Shown: one piece after another, positions 49,251-61,345 of the stretch
Layout of the letters: every line of letters begins with the position of its first letter
Position numbering within the stretch: position 1 is the first letter of the stretch
Assembly: GCA_036924085.1 (NCBI GenBank)
Contig: JAVGWX010000004.1
Coordinates: 11,535,916 to 11,599,915, forward strand
Source: Ariolimax columbianus
Lineage: Eukaryota > Mollusca > Gastropoda > Stylommatophora > Arionidae
Length of the DNA: 64,000 nt
Direction: 5' to 3'
Program-made: the position numbers and the translations under genes
The notes under the pieces: model-generated
Seen by the model: the letters and a program-made list of their open reading frames with translations, nothing else
What the model was told of the DNA's origin: nothing
Databases searched by the model: none

Positions 49251-50128
49251 ATTTGGTGATGACACAAAACTATGCAGTAGTGTTTCATCTAAAGCGGAAG
49301 TGGATATATTGATGTCGGATTTAGATACAATTCGAGAATGGTCTGTAAGCTGGCAAATGGAGTTTAATGTAGATAAATGTACAGTCATCCACACGGGTAG
49401 ATCCAATATGGAACATAATTACAGAATGGGAGAAAACAATATTAGAAAGATAGATAAGGAAAGGGACCTAGGGGTTATAATAGATCATACAGGAAAGGTG
49501 AGTGAGCAAGTTAAGGTAGCAGTGAAAAAGGCAAATGCAATGTTAGGTATGATAAAAAGAAATATTAAACATAGGAGCAAGGAAGTGATCGTCAAACTGT
49601 ATAAAGCTTTAGTTAGACCTAGATTGGAGTACTGTGTACAGGTGTGGAGTCCTTATCATAGAGGGGACATAAACATGCTAGAAAGAATACAAAAAAGAGC
49701 GACAAAGATGATAGTGGGATTCCAGAATTACAGTTATGAGGAACGACTCAGAAAAACCGGCCTACAGTGTCTCGAAGAGAGAAGAATTCGTGGTGACTTA
49801 ATACAGGTTTATAAGATGATCAGAGGAATCGATAAATTAGACTATAACAAGTTTTTTTTAAATACAGCCACCTACAATAACACGAGGGCATAGCTACAAG
49901 CTGACTAAAGAGAGGTCCAGGTTAGATATTAGGAAATATTTTTTTAGTCAGAGAGTGGTGTCTGCTTGGAATGCATTGCCAGGGGAGGTAGTGGAGGCAG
50001 GGACAGTTAATGCATTTAAGAATAAACTGGATGCGCATAGATTTTAGAGCAAGGTGATGTAAATGTAACTGGTTGTATACAGACTCTGCAGGGTCTTCTA
50101 AACCAGTATAAAGACGTTAAGTTAAGTT
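49251..50128 (+). mobile_element. 5'-truncated CR1-like LINE inserted head-on in the copy above
   Basis: It begins exactly at the YADD region (FGDDTKLCSSVS) and runs through SVSWQMEFNVDKCTVIHTGR, ERDLGVIIDHTGKVSEQV, LGMIKRNIKHRSKEVIVKLY, RPRLEYCVQVWSPY and EERRIRGDLIQVYKMIRGID. A final frame change is followed by [20 protein letters not shown]. It ends GACGTTAAGTTAAGTTAAG. The reading frame is open for ~200 codons, so the copy is younger than its host. Confidence 0.85.
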
Positions 50129-50520
50129 AAGTTTAACGTTTTTCATCATGTTTCCTCTGTAGTAAATATTAGGTCGAGTGTGTTTTTGCCTCTGGTAGCT
50201 GCTTCTATATATTTAATGACAAAATTGTCAGTTATGCAATTCATAAACGGGTTTGACTCGACCAGTGCTTCAGCCATTTCCCATTTTACTTCAGGAAAAT
50301 TTAAATCCCCCATTAATAATAATTTCCTTTCACTTGCCTTTTCAATGCTACTAATCAGCTCCTCATCTCCCTCTTTTTGACTTGATGGACATCTATAGCA
50401 TACTCCAACCACTGTTTTTCACCCCCCCCCCTTTCTATTTCTCCCCATACACTTTCATTTTTGTTGCTAGAGGATAGTTCATCTGTGATAGTTATATTAA
50501 CCGAATTCATACAGTATAAT

Positions 50521-50700
50521 CTGCATCTCGTAGTCGCACCCTAGTCGTCTTGTCCTTGACTTGCCACTGGGGTCGGGCGGCACGAGACGAGAGAGTGAGG
50601 ATAAAAAGTAGCGCAGTTAATCCTTACTAAAAATAGCGCTAGCAAAATTAATTATGCCATAATCGTCTACGATGGACAGCGGCCTTTGCCTTTGCCTTGC
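50521..50700 (+). mobile_element. tRNA-derived SINE, family S4, 5'-truncated copy c
   Basis: CTTGACTTGCCACTGGGGTC, GAGAGTGAGGATAAAAAGTA, TAGCGCTAGCAAAATTAATT and the tail CTTTGCCTTTGCCTTGC. A perfect 9-base duplication CAGTATAAT flanks it (50512-50520, 50701-50709). It lacks the tRNA head and lies in the CR1-like endonuclease region. Confidence 0.8.
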
Positions 50701-50959
50701 CAGTATAATAAAACACCACCCCCCTTAGCCTTGTCTCCAACTACTCTATCTTTCCTGAACATAATCTATCCCCCTATCTCAAGTTCACTATCTGCAATGT
50801 ACTCATATGTCCATGATTCTGTTAACCTATCCTATTTCTAGTATTTCTTCTTCAACACACAGTTCCAATTCTTCTCTTTTATTTACTATGCTTCTCACAT
50901 TTGCGTAAAACCATTTAAGTTTGTTATTTTGTTGCTTTTCAAATTGTTGCTTTTACTTC

Positions 50960-53205
50960 ATCATTTAGGCATGGAAAGACGCAGTACTGGTACCAGTACC
51001 AAAAAAAAGGAAAGGACAAAACAGATCCAAATGGATACAGGCCTATCAGCCTACTGAGCTGTGTCGGCAGACTGATGGAACGTATGATAAACACCAAACT
51101 GATGTGGCATCTGGAAGAAAAACGAATACTAATTCCACAGCAAGCCGACTTTAGACAGCACAGATCCACTGAGGACCAGGTCATCCTCATAGCCCAGGAA
51201 ATAGAAGATGCCTACCAGGCCCAGAAACACACAGTAGCGGTTTGGGTGGACCTGGAAAAGACATTTGACAAAGTCTGGAAAGATGGACTTAGAGTCAAGC
51301 TAAGAAGAAGTGATGTTTGTGGGAAAATGTACAAGTGGATCAACCACTACCTCAAAAACAGAAGTCCAAGTACAAGGGCAGATGAGCAGAAAGGTGACAC
51401 TCGAGCAGGGAGTACCCCAAGGGGGAGTACTGTCACTCACTCTTCCTGATGTATATAAATGACATCACAGAGAATATACCAAGAAGAGTCCATAGCTCAA
51501 TGTTTGCAGACGATCTGGCTATGTGGACCTCTGAAAAGAATCTCACCATAGCAAGAAATCGGATGTAGCAGGCCCTAACATCGCTGGAAGAGTGGGCGAA
51601 CTCATGGCTGGTCAAAATAAACGAGGAGAAAACCACATGCACAATATTCTCGCTTTCCATCAAACCCCAAAATACCAAGTTAAGTTTAAATGGCAAATTC
51701 CTGCAGCCAAACGACAACCCAAACTATCTGGGAGTCACATTTGATCGGCGCATGACATGGATAAGTCAGATCGAGAGAAACCGAATGAGAGCCAGAGAAA
51801 GAATGGCAATCATGAGGAAACTTGCTGGCACAAGCTGGGGAGCAGACGAAAGCATACTAAAGAAACTGTACACTGGAAGAGTGAGACCAGTTCTCGAGTA
51901 TGGCATTGCGGCATGGACAACAGCAGCGAAGGCGAACTTCGATAAAGTTAGCAAACTTCAAAACCAAGCCATGAGAGTTATAACAGGTGGCATGAAGTCA
52001 ACGCCAATTGTAGAACTTGAAAAGATTACAAAACTGCAATCCATGACCGATAGAAGAGACTGCAGAGCCCAGCTGCAGTCAGAGAAACTCCGGAGACTGA
52101 CCGACCATCCAATGCCACAGAGACTAAACAATTTGGGAAATGGGAAACTAAAGCGGAGAAACTTTGCAGAAATAGCCAAAGCAAAGATGCACGAAGATCC
52201 CATAAACGCACTTACAACACCAAAACCCATCACTACTGTACGAAAACCTACCTGGAGGTAGGATATATTCCCAGAGGTGGTAGAAAATATACTAGGTAAT
52301 GGAAACAAAAACTGCCAGACTGAAAAAGAAAGGAGAGATACTACCCTAAGCTTTACATCGAAAAACTACCCAAGCATGGACTGGACCCATGCATACACCG
52401 ACGGTTCTGTAGCAAACAATACACAGAACGGAGGGGCAGGAGCATTCCTGAACCTACCAAATGGCAGAAAAATAACACTGTCATTCGCTACTGGTAAGTA
52501 TACAAGCAATTTCAGAGCGGAGGCAGAGGCACTGAGGGCGGCAGTGGAAGAAATGGTGACGTATAAAGAAAATGAAAATCATATAGTCCTGCTTACAGAT
52601 GCTCTCGCCGTAGTCACAGCGCTAAAAAGCCAGAAAAACACTGAGCTTAATGACTTAAGAGCAGCACTCTGCAAACTGTGCCAGCAGTCCGCACCAAAAA
52701 GGGTAGTGGTACAGTGGGTCCCATCACACTGCAACATCCAAGGCAACGAGGAGGCAGACAGACTGGCAAAAGAAGGTGCAAGACTACCACAAACAGATAC
52801 TAGTATGGCGTACGAAGAGTCAAAACGGCTTATTAAAGCCAGATACATGACCAAATGGGAAACCGAACATACTGGTTACACCAACAACGATTCCTATTAC
52901 CAGTTGAACCGAAGAGAGCAGGCCGTTGTCTTCAGACTTCGCACTGGCCACAATAGACTGAGATACCACCTATTCAACAAATTGAAGATAGGTGGTACCG
53001 ACGAATGTCCGTGCGGTACCGGTAAAATGACCGCTGAACATCTGCTGCAGAACTGCCCGACATACGAGGACCAGAGAGAGAGCAGATGTGGCCATCACCA
53101 GTGGAACTGCAAGACAAGCTCTATTGCAGTGTCGACAGCCTCAGGATGACCGCCGCGTTTTTCGAAAAAATAATGGTTACTGTCTGACTGAAGAAGAAGA
53201 AGAAG
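50960..53205 (+). mobile_element. RNase H-bearing LINE (family N), copy 3, lightly damaged
   Basis: Reverse transcriptase: GYRPISLLSCVGRLMERMIN (~51,030), QHRSTEDQVILIAQEIEDAY, AVWVDLEKTFDKVW (motif A, ~51,240), a frameshift at ~51,365, LFLMYINDITENIPRR, FADDLAMWTSEKN (YADD position, ~51,500), YLGVTFDRRMTW (~51,725), LYTGRVRPVLEYGIAAW (~51,870). A stop at 52,261 precedes RNase H: THAYTDGSVAN (Asp, ~52,390), NFRAEAEALRAA (Glu), LLTDALAVV (Asp, ~52,590), QWVPSHCNIQGNEEADRLAK (~52,720). Then LRTGHNRLRYHLFNKLKIG, a C-x-C-x7-H-x4-C knuckle and a GAAGAAGAAG tail. The ~290-codon RNase H frame (52,277-53,149) is open until a late frameshift. Confidence 0.85.
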
Positions 53206-53454
53206 ACTTCATCATTTTTATTTTTGCTTTTCTACTACTGATTTCACACTTCCCTGACCCCAACTCTCCCCGTTTACTGTATCCTCTATAGCACCCTGTT
53301 TTAGACCTATCATTAGTTTCACACTTCATAGGCGTTACTATTTTTATTTTTTAAACAGAGTGTTGAAACATATACTTCGCTACCGCATGCTGTCATTTCT
53401 CATTTAGATGTAAACCTCTCCTGTCTAGCATTTTACTGTTGTCTATTTTCAATA

Positions 53455-53705
53455 TCTAATGGTACGGTCACATATCGAGATCAAATGGTATTGCAAATCC
53501 GATCCTGCACGGAAAGATGCAAGACAGACGACGAAGAGACCGTCCCAAAAAGAGGTGGGAGGGCAACATACAAGAATGGACCAATCTCCGACCAGAAGAG
53601 GTACAGGAAGCGACCGCTGACAGAGAAGGATGGCGTGGGCTTGTGAGGATGTCTTCACGTGTACCCTACGACCTCACTCGTTACGGGATAACCTGACCTG
53701 ATCTG
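53455..53705 (+). mobile_element. 3' end of an RTE-like LINE, family T, copy c
   Basis: Best copy of this terminus: YGHISRSNGIANPILHGKM, RRRRDRPKKRWEGNIQEWTN, LRPEEVQEATADREGWRGLV and RMSS..PYDLTRYGIT, ending ACCTGACCTGATCTGATCTG. Only the C-terminus is present. Confidence 0.75.
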
Positions 53706-53709
53706 ATCT

Positions 53710-54600
53710 GCACACATCATCTGCAACCTGAGATTAATACCTATTTTCTTACTATCTAAATAGTATGACTCATCCGCTTTGTCTAAAATACCCATCATGA
53801 TGACCTTCCTGTACTTCTTTACCTTATGTGTTCCCATCAGACTCTTGTATCTTTGCATAATTATTTCTGTACTATCCGATGTAAGAAGGACCACTATAAT
53901 TCACTCCCAAATTAACGGGGCGAAGAGTTAAGTCAGTATGAGCAGCTGCGAACAACAGCTTCGCGGTGAGAAGTCCTCTACTATTACACTAACAAGGCGC
54001 TCTTTCTCTTAATCTTCTTTGGGACATATTCTTTCATCAGTCGCCAAGTACAGCTAATGAAATACCGTCCAACAACGGATACCGGTAGAACAATTTCATA
54101 GTGATTAGCTCCCTGTAGGTAAATAAAACTATTCAATTTGTTAAGTTGTCACAGTGCAATAAAAAGGAAAGTCCAGTTTAATACACAATTAATTTGATAT
54201 CTCTTTAGGCGGAGATAGAAGGGGTGTTTGGGGTGGGGTGGGGTGGTTTTAGGGAGGGTATAACAATGGCACGGGGGGGGGGCGGTGGGTGTGTTTAGGG
54301 GTTGGGTCGGCGGAAAATGTGAAAGAGCTGTATTTACTAACACCGATCGATGTGAATATTAGTTGGACAGAATGAAACTGAAATTTAGATTGTTACATTT
54401 GCTATGTGTTATCTGTTACAAAGGATTCATATCCATTGCTCAGTAGAATTTCCAAAAATAATTTTTTTTCTCCTTGAAGTTGGTAATTTTCTTGATTTCT
54501 CTCTCAGACGTCCGTCTTTCGGTCACGGTAATTATTTGTTTGATTTCATTTCTCCATTCTCCAAAATTGTTTCGCCATTTGGTTCATCAAAATCCTTTCG
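53710..54600. other. No gene recognised; G-rich tract at 54,215-54,310
   Basis: A G-rich plus-strand stretch (GGGGTGGGGTGGGGTGG and a run of nine G) near 54,230-54,285 is a possible G-quadruplex former. No coding motif was found. Confidence 0.4.
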
Positions 54601-54609
54601 CCAATTGTG

Positions 54610-55255
54610 ATCCAGGCTTTCATGGCGAGGTAAACTTAAAGGATGTTGACGAGTACATCTATCTTGGGTGCAGAACATCTGTCACATGAACTAATAAAGC
54701 TTCGGAGCGCGAGTTGGGCACTTTGCTCGTTAATTAAAACGGTCCTAGATTGCAGCCAGGACAGAACCAACTTGCCTATCTCTTCCCCTCCACTATACTC
54801 TCTGCCATATACTACGGTGCAGAGACACTCTTAAAATCACTGGAGGACAAGTTGAGAGTGAACCAGGCCTCTATTGAAAAACGCATGGTCGGAATCATTC
54901 TCCGAAACCAACGAATGCACAATCTGCACAATTCTGACATACAACGATTGTCCTTGGTGAAATATGCGGTAATCTACGCAGGCAAGGCAAAACATCATGA
55001 TGCGATGAAGCAATGGTCGATGGAGCAGGGCAACAGTAATCTTGTACTTCCGATGCAAAAAAGAGGCCGCAGCAACTTTCCAGACGCTAGTGCATGAATG
55101 CTCACCACCCACTGGACTTCTGTGGCTCAAGATAGGACCCGTTAGAGACGATGTTGGAGTCCGCAGCAACGCAGAGGAAGGGGTCACCAAGATCAATGTC
55201 AAGAGCAGTCTAAAAGAAAGCTATCGTGTCCAGGAAGAAAATAATGAGTGATGGT
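54610..55255 (+). mobile_element. RTE-like LINE C-terminal fragment
   Basis: VDEYIYLGCRTSVT (YLG motif, ~54,645), LFPSTILSAIYYGAETLLKS, LEDKLRVNQASIEKRMVGII, LRNQRMHNLHNSDIQ (~54,900) and YAVIYAGKAKHHDAMKQWSM are the YLG...YG.ET...LR...M LINE thumb pattern. A further decayed tail follows to 55,250. Confidence 0.75.
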
Positions 55256-55259
55256 TTGG

Positions 55260-55960
55260 GTAATAACAAAAACAGTTGCATTCGAGAAGACATCGATCCG
55301 AAATAATAGATTGCAAATCGGTGGATTAGTTCCCATTGCGACGAAACAATTTGAAGAATATTATCAAAAATAGGGAAAGATAATTTGAGGTAACGAACTA
55401 ATTAATAGAACTACTTAATATGTACTAGGAAGGCTAGAACAGGGCCACTGCGCCTACATGAATGTCGCAATAGTCAACTAAAGAGAGTGGTGCATGGAGC
55501 TAGCGACCTCATTCTGTAAAACAAATTTCTACAGAAACAATCACAGCTAAAACATGTAAAGTGCTTTAATGCAGGCTTCCAAATACTGCTGAAGTGAAAA
55601 AGAGACCCAAGACGTATTAGTTGAAGAAAGCTTATTCATTTGTTTACTATCAAGCGCCACAACTCCTGGAAGAAAATGTGAGATAATGTCAGACGCGGTT
55701 AGGGGAATTAATTTTTAATAATGCACAACAGAAAGTCCGATTTATATGTCTCCAATGACATGACAGGGAAAAAAGAACTGCCGGAATTATCGATTAAAAT
55801 TAAGAAAAAAAGGCGGGTGTATGGATTTGACATTAAGACTTAGAAAACGAAAACTTTGATAATTTTAAAAATGGAATCGGAACGCAATCTACAGTTAATT
55901 TTATACAATCAAATACGTAAAGAAGTCAATAGCCTCTACTATCTTGGAAATATAAGAAAC
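55260..55960. other. No gene recognised
   Basis: AT-rich sequence with short frames only; no motif or repeat found. Confidence 0.45.
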
Positions 55961-55974
55961 AAAGATGTATGTAT

Positions 55975-55997
55975 GAATGTGTGCGTGCGTGCGTGCT

Positions 55998-56028
<31 letters not shown>

Positions 56029-56235
56029 CTCTCTGTCTATCTCTCTGTATGTCTGTCTCTCTCTCTCTGTCTGTCTGTCTGGGTGGATGGGTGACTGGGT
56101 GTGTGTGTGTGTGTATGTATGTCTGTATATTTGAATGTGTGTATGTGTCTGTATGTGCGTATGCAAGTGTATGTTTGTGTGTGTGTGTGTGTGTGCGTGG
56201 GTGCGTGCGTGCGTGCGTACGTGTGTGTGTCTCAG
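55975..56235 (+). repeat. Compound GT / CTGT / CGTG microsatellite
   Basis: A (GTCT)n-(CTGT)n stretch runs into (GT)n and (GTGC)n. Overlapping frames of 100-233 codons on both strands are low-complexity and not genes. Confidence 0.95.
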
Positions 56236-56440
56236 AGCCACACAACAGCGCGCATTTCAATCTTTGGTTGAAAATCTTCAATTTGGTATCAGAACCCTTC
56301 ACCTGCGATCGCCATATAGACCCTAGCGAAGGCACAAAACTGATTGCTGTTGCATAAGTGGATAGTAGACATAGAGAATCTACTGTCCTGACCATGCTGG
56401 AATTTTCTGGAATGAAAGAGCTGATATCCTGGCCTTTGGA

Positions 56441-56572
56441 GCACATGCTGTTGTGACATTGGTAATAGGTAGAAGTGACATTTTGACATGCTGTTGTGAC
56501 ATTGGTAATAGGTAGAAGTGACATTTTGACATGCTGTTGTGACATTGGTAATAGAAGTGACATTTTGAAGTT
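56441..56572 (+). repeat. 43-bp minisatellite, 3 units
   Basis: ACATGCTGTTGTGACATTGG, then TAATAGGTAGAAGTGACATT, occurs three times; the last unit lacks GTAG. Confidence 0.9.
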
Positions 56573-56579
56573 GATAAAA

Positions 56580-57300
56580 GATCGCCTTTTGAAGGAAGAC
56601 ACTACAGTCAGTGAACCAGCAATGCATATATGGTAAGAAGATAGGGCCGTCTAAGAGGGCGGATCAGGATTGTGTACAACCAGCGAGCTACAAGAACCAT
56701 AATTATCTACGTGTTGCAAAGGGGAACTCAGCACCTATGATTCTGCCTTGAGTGCAGTGACGTCCATTATGAACAGAAGATAAATTATTGTGCCCTTTCA
56801 GATTTTAATTTGATCAGTCACAACAGGCAGTTGAGCTTATTTACAGTAAACAAGTAACAGAAAATAGTTTTTTCTCAGTTTCACGGTAACTCATTGATAA
56901 TTTTATTGTTAGAAAACCTGATAAAACCAAAATTATCGAATTCTTTCAGGAAATCAAAGACGCTGGTTCACCACACAACGAAATATTTCACAGTGCGCAA
57001 ACTACGTCTTGCAAAATGGTTTGCAAATTATTCGAACGGAAAGACTAATGACTTTAATCTGGTGTGGAAAGGCGCTATGGAATCAAATTAGTAACGCTAA
57101 AATACACCAGTAAGAGGCTGTATACATATTTCTATAGGGAGGTTAAACGTTGGAGTCTTATAATTTGATCTTAATCTCAGAGAGGAGAACAACGTTTGCC
57201 TCTGATATAAGTCATCGGTCAGCCCAGAGGACAAAGGGAACACACACTGGAAATGCATATAATACATTATACAAGCTTCCAAGGAAAGCTTGCCATTAAA
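56580..57300. other. No gene recognised
   Basis: No motif, repeat or splice-site pair was found on either strand. Confidence 0.4.
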
Positions 57301-57309
57301 AGAGTTCAA

Positions 57310-58545
57310 GAAATGTCAAATATGGGTGACAGAAGACATCCTAATTAAAATGGCAGAAAGAAAGAAGGCCAAGGACACCCAATATTATGCATAAATAAAT
57401 AAAGACATACGTAAGATGTGTAGATTGGCTAAAGAAAAAATTCACTTTGATAGAAGAATTGGAAATTAGACACAATACTAACAATATGCATGCGGAAATA
57501 TGGATCATAACAAATCAGAGAAATCATGTTAAATGATAGGGCTGTATTAAAAATGGAAATGGTGAAATTATGTTTGATGAGGCAGATCTTTCAAAGTGAT
57601 GGACAGAATATGTCAGATGCAACAACCCACAAGTACAAAATAATTAAGACTCCGGAATCCTCAAATCAGAAATGGAGAAAACAGTAGCAGCAAAAACAAA
57701 ATGACGGAAGAAGGGGAAATTGCATGCCAAGACAACATTAAAATGCAAATGATAAACGGATTAGAGGACTTTGACACAGACACGGACACAAATACAGAAC
57801 TGCGTAATGACTTATATGCTACAGGATACATACACACAGAGCACACAAGAGTAATCTTGCTCATTATGGACACAACAACAACCACAACATCACTTTGCCT
57901 TAAAAACAAAAACCTCAAGCCGTAGATTCAACCTAAAACTAATAAAACAACTAGGCTGTGAGTTACATAACCAAGGCTCTCCTCAAGATTATATGAAAAC
58001 AAATTTAAAATAAAATAGCTTGTGACGTAGGGGAAAAGCAGTTTTCGTTTCTAAAACAATGCTTTGTATAAACAACTGGCAGAAATGTATATAGAGGTAC
58101 AGACGAGTATCTATGTTTTTTTTTTCAAAGACTTCAGTAAAGCATTTGGCAGTGTCCAGCATGACAAGCTACTTGAGTGGCTCCAAGAAATTCGTCTAGA
58201 GGAAAAAGATATTAAACTACTTAGTAACCTGTATTGGAAACATTTAACGACAATAAGATCTTGAAATAATTAACCATCATACGTTTATATACAAAAAGAT
58301 GTGAGGCAGGGATGTGTGTTGTCACCTTGTCTCCAAATCTTTGGACGAATAAGAGACACGATACACACATAAAAACTATTTTGGAAAGAAAGGCTGAGAG
58401 CAAGCGGGCAAGAGGAAGTCTATGCTCTAAATTGTATAGCAATATCAAGAAATGGACTAATAACAGACTGTGGGAATATACAATCAGAACACGTTGGAGG
58501 TCTATTGCTGCCAATCTTCGGTGCGGAGACGGCACTTGACATCCA
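57310..58545 (+). mobile_element. LINE fragment: linker, reverse transcriptase motif A and C-terminus
   Basis: The linker reads WVTEDILIKMAERKKAKDTQ, DIRKMCRLAKEK and MHAEIW (~57,330-57,500). Reverse transcriptase: MYIEVQTSIYVFFFKDFSKA, FGSVQHDKLLEWLQEIRLEE (~58,080-58,200), VRQGCVLSPCLQIF (~58,300). Then, after a deletion, ILERKAESKRARGSL, NIKKWTNNRLWEY and RWRSIAANLRCGDGT, the C-terminus (~58,380-58,540). The YADD-to-thumb part is gone. Confidence 0.75.
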
Positions 58546-58589
58546 GAAATATCGTTGTCAAACGTCACACCGAGTAGTGACAAGAAGTA

Positions 58590-58942
58590 AATATCGATGT
58601 CAGGTAAGAGAAGTAACTTAACACGATAATGGGGAATTGCTGACTACTGGAGGTAGCATGTTTCTACATAGAAGGTTGCACAGGCCAACATGGGTGTCAC
58701 CACATTGCAGGACAGAAAACCAAATTGACCATATGTATAAATAAGAAATTAAGGACATTATTACAAGATGTAAAAGTATATAGAAGAGCAGACGTCGAAT
58801 CAGACGCCAATCTTCTGGTAGCTAAAATAAAGATGAAACTTAAACGGTAAACACTAAAGAATAACCAGAGACAACACTTCAATGTTGCATTTCTCAAAGT
58901 AAATGTAATTGAAGATGAATTTAAAATTTCGTTATCAAATAG
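58590..58942 (+). mobile_element. LINE endonuclease C-terminal fragment
   Basis: NGELLTTGGSMFLHRRLHRP, TWVSPHCRTENQIDHMY, then (frameshifted) KLRTLLQDVKVYRRADVESD, LLVAKIKMKLKR and FNVAFLKVN. This is the TW.SPD...NQIDH...SDH.L endonuclease pattern with the conserved final SDH decayed. Truncated at the boundary with repeat A6. Confidence 0.7.
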
Positions 58943-58944
58943 GT

Positions 58945-59005
58945 ATGGCTTGGCTTGGCTTCATTCGTTCTCAATCTCCCGCTTCCAAACCCTTGATTCA
59001 AGAAC
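58945..59005 (-). mobile_element. Retroposon A, 3' terminal remnant A6
   Basis: GGCTTGGCTTCATTCGTTCT, CAATCTCCCGCTTCCAAACC is the inverted A 3' end (GGTTTG..AGCGGGAGATTGAGAACGAA). About 60 bases only. Confidence 0.7.
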
Positions 59006-59214
59006 CTATGGAACAAGACTTGTGTGGAGGTAATTGATAACAGGAAATACAACACACACTATAGATTACAGTTGATACTATAGAGGAGATAAAGATCAGG
59101 AAAACGAAGAGAGCAAACATAACAGATGCGCCATAGCAAAGGCGCAGGAATTATAAACTGTAGCCAATGAAGAGGTACGTGAGAAGAGACAAGAGAATAT
59201 AATGACGAACTGGC

Positions 59215-61310
59215 AAAAGTGGCAGATGAAGCTGCGACAAAAGACAATATGACAGACCTGCACGGATTTAGACAACACAGATCCACTGAGGACCAGATCA
59301 CTCTCATAGCAAAGGAAATAGAGGACGCTTACCAAGAGAAAAAGCATACAGTAGCGATTTGGGTGGATCTAGAGAAGGTATTTGACAAGGTGTGGAAAGA
59401 GGGACTTAAAGTCAAGCTACGAAGAAGTGAAGTATCTGGAAAAATGTACAGATGGATCAGCCACTACCTCGAAAACAGAACAGCCAGAGTTCAAGTACAA
59501 GAGCAGATGAGCAAAAAGGTGACACTGGAGCAAGGAGTACTCCAAGGGGGAGTACTGTCACCCACACTTTTCCTGGTGAATATAAACAACATCACAGAGA
59601 ATATACCAAGAAGACTCCACAGCTCCATGTTTGCAGACGACCTGGCTATGTGGACCTCTGAAAAGAATCTCACCGTAGCAAACAATCGGATGCAGCAGGC
59701 CCTAACATCGTTGGAGGGGTGGGCGAACTCATGGCTGGTCAAAATAAATGAGGAAAAAACAACATGTACGATATTCTCGATTTCAAATAAACCACAGAAC
59801 ACCAAAATAAATCTTAACGGCAAATATCTGCGGCCAAACGACAACCCAAACTACTTGAGAGTCACATTTGATCTGCGCATGACATGGAGAAGTCAGATCG
59901 TGAGAAACCGAATGAGAGCCAGACAAAGAATGGCAATCATGAGGAAATTTGCTGGCACAAGCTTGGGAGCAGACGAAAGTATACTAAAGAAACTGTACAC
60001 TGGAAGAGTGAGACCAGTTCTCGAGTATGGCATTGCGGCATGGGCAACAGCAGCAAAGGCGAACTTTGATAAAGTTAGCAAACTTCAACACCAAGCCATG
60101 AGAGTTATAACAGGAGGCATGAAGTCAACGCCAATTGTAGAACTTGAAAAGATTACAAATCTGCAATCCATGACCTTCAGAAGAAACTGCAGAGCCCAGC
60201 AGCAAGCAGAGAAACTCAGACGACTGACAGACCATCCAATGCATCAGAGACTAAATAAATTTGGAAATGGGAAACTAAAGCGGAGAAACTTTGCAAAAAT
60301 AGCCAAAGCAAAGATGAGCGAAGACCCTATAAACACCGTAACTACACCAAAGCCCATCTCTACTGTACGCAAACCCACATGGAAGCAGCATATCATTCCG
60401 AAGGTGGTAGAAAATATACCAGGTATTGGAAACAAGAACAGCCAGACTGAAAAAGAAAGAAGAGACATAACCCTGAGGTACATAGCGGAAAACTTCCCAA
60501 GCATGGACTAGACCCATGCATACACCGACGGTTCTGTAACAAACTCAACACATAATGGAGGGGCAGGGGTATTCCTGAGACTAACAAATGGTAAAAAAAT
60601 AACACTGTCAGTGGCAACTGAAAAATACTCAAGCAATTTCAGAGCGGAGGCAGAAGCACTGAAGGTTGCAGTAAAAGCAATGCTGACAGGCGAAAGCAAT
60701 GAAAGCCAAATCCTATTCACAGATGCCCTGGCCGTAGTTACAGCACTAAAAAGCCAGAAAAAATACTGAACTTAATGATTTAAGAGCAGTATTCTGTCAA
60801 CTATGCCAGCAGTCCGCACCAAAAAGAGTAGTGGTACAGTGGGTTCCATCCCACTGTAACATCCAAGGCAACGAGGAGGCAGACAGACAGGCGAAAGAAG
60901 GTGCAAGACTACCACAACCAGATTCTAGTGTGACCTACGAAGAGTCCAAAAGGTTTATTAGGGCCAGATACATGGCCAAATGGGAAACATAACATACTGG
61001 TTACACAAAAAATGATGCCTATTACCAGAAGAAAGCAGGTCGTGGTCTTCAGACTCCGCACAGGCCACAACAGACTGAGGTACCACCTATTCAATAAACT
61101 GAAGATAGGTGGCACTGACGAATGCAACTGTGGTACAGGGAAAATGACCGCTGAACATTTGCTGCAAAACTACCAGACATACGAGGACCAGAGAAAGCAG
61201 ATGTGGCCATCACCAGTGCCAACACTAGACAAGCACTATGGCAGTGTCTACAACCTCAGGATGACAGCTGCTTTCTTTGAACAAATACAAGTTGACGTCT
61301 GACAGCGTAC

Positions 61311-61345
<35 letters not shown>

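Larger units (their letters stand above)
47350..50950 (-). mobile_element. CR1-like LINE, long but interrupted copy
   Basis: Read on the minus strand: LKWFYANVRSIVNKREELE (endonuclease start, ~50,920); a SINE at 50.5-50.7 kb; LLLMGDLNFPEVKWEM (D-x-N, ~50,310); TRGKNTLDLIFTTEET (~50,170); an inverted CR1 copy; GELLSSSDHQIIRWDLISRK (~49,240); KTDPANYRPVSLTRTVCKLL (~48,600); FTRRRSCLTNLLEF; VDVIYFEFAKAFHRIPHQRL (motif A, ~48,370); thumb KHGSKEMIVKLYQALVRPRL (~47,790). The YADD segment at ~48.1-48.3 kb is decayed. The 3' end is the AAGTT-type tail at ~47,350. Confidence 0.8.

Noticed and set aside
55901..56602. 233-codon frame on the minus strand
   Set aside because: Runs through a compound microsatellite and a 43-bp minisatellite; several overlapping frames exist on both strands.
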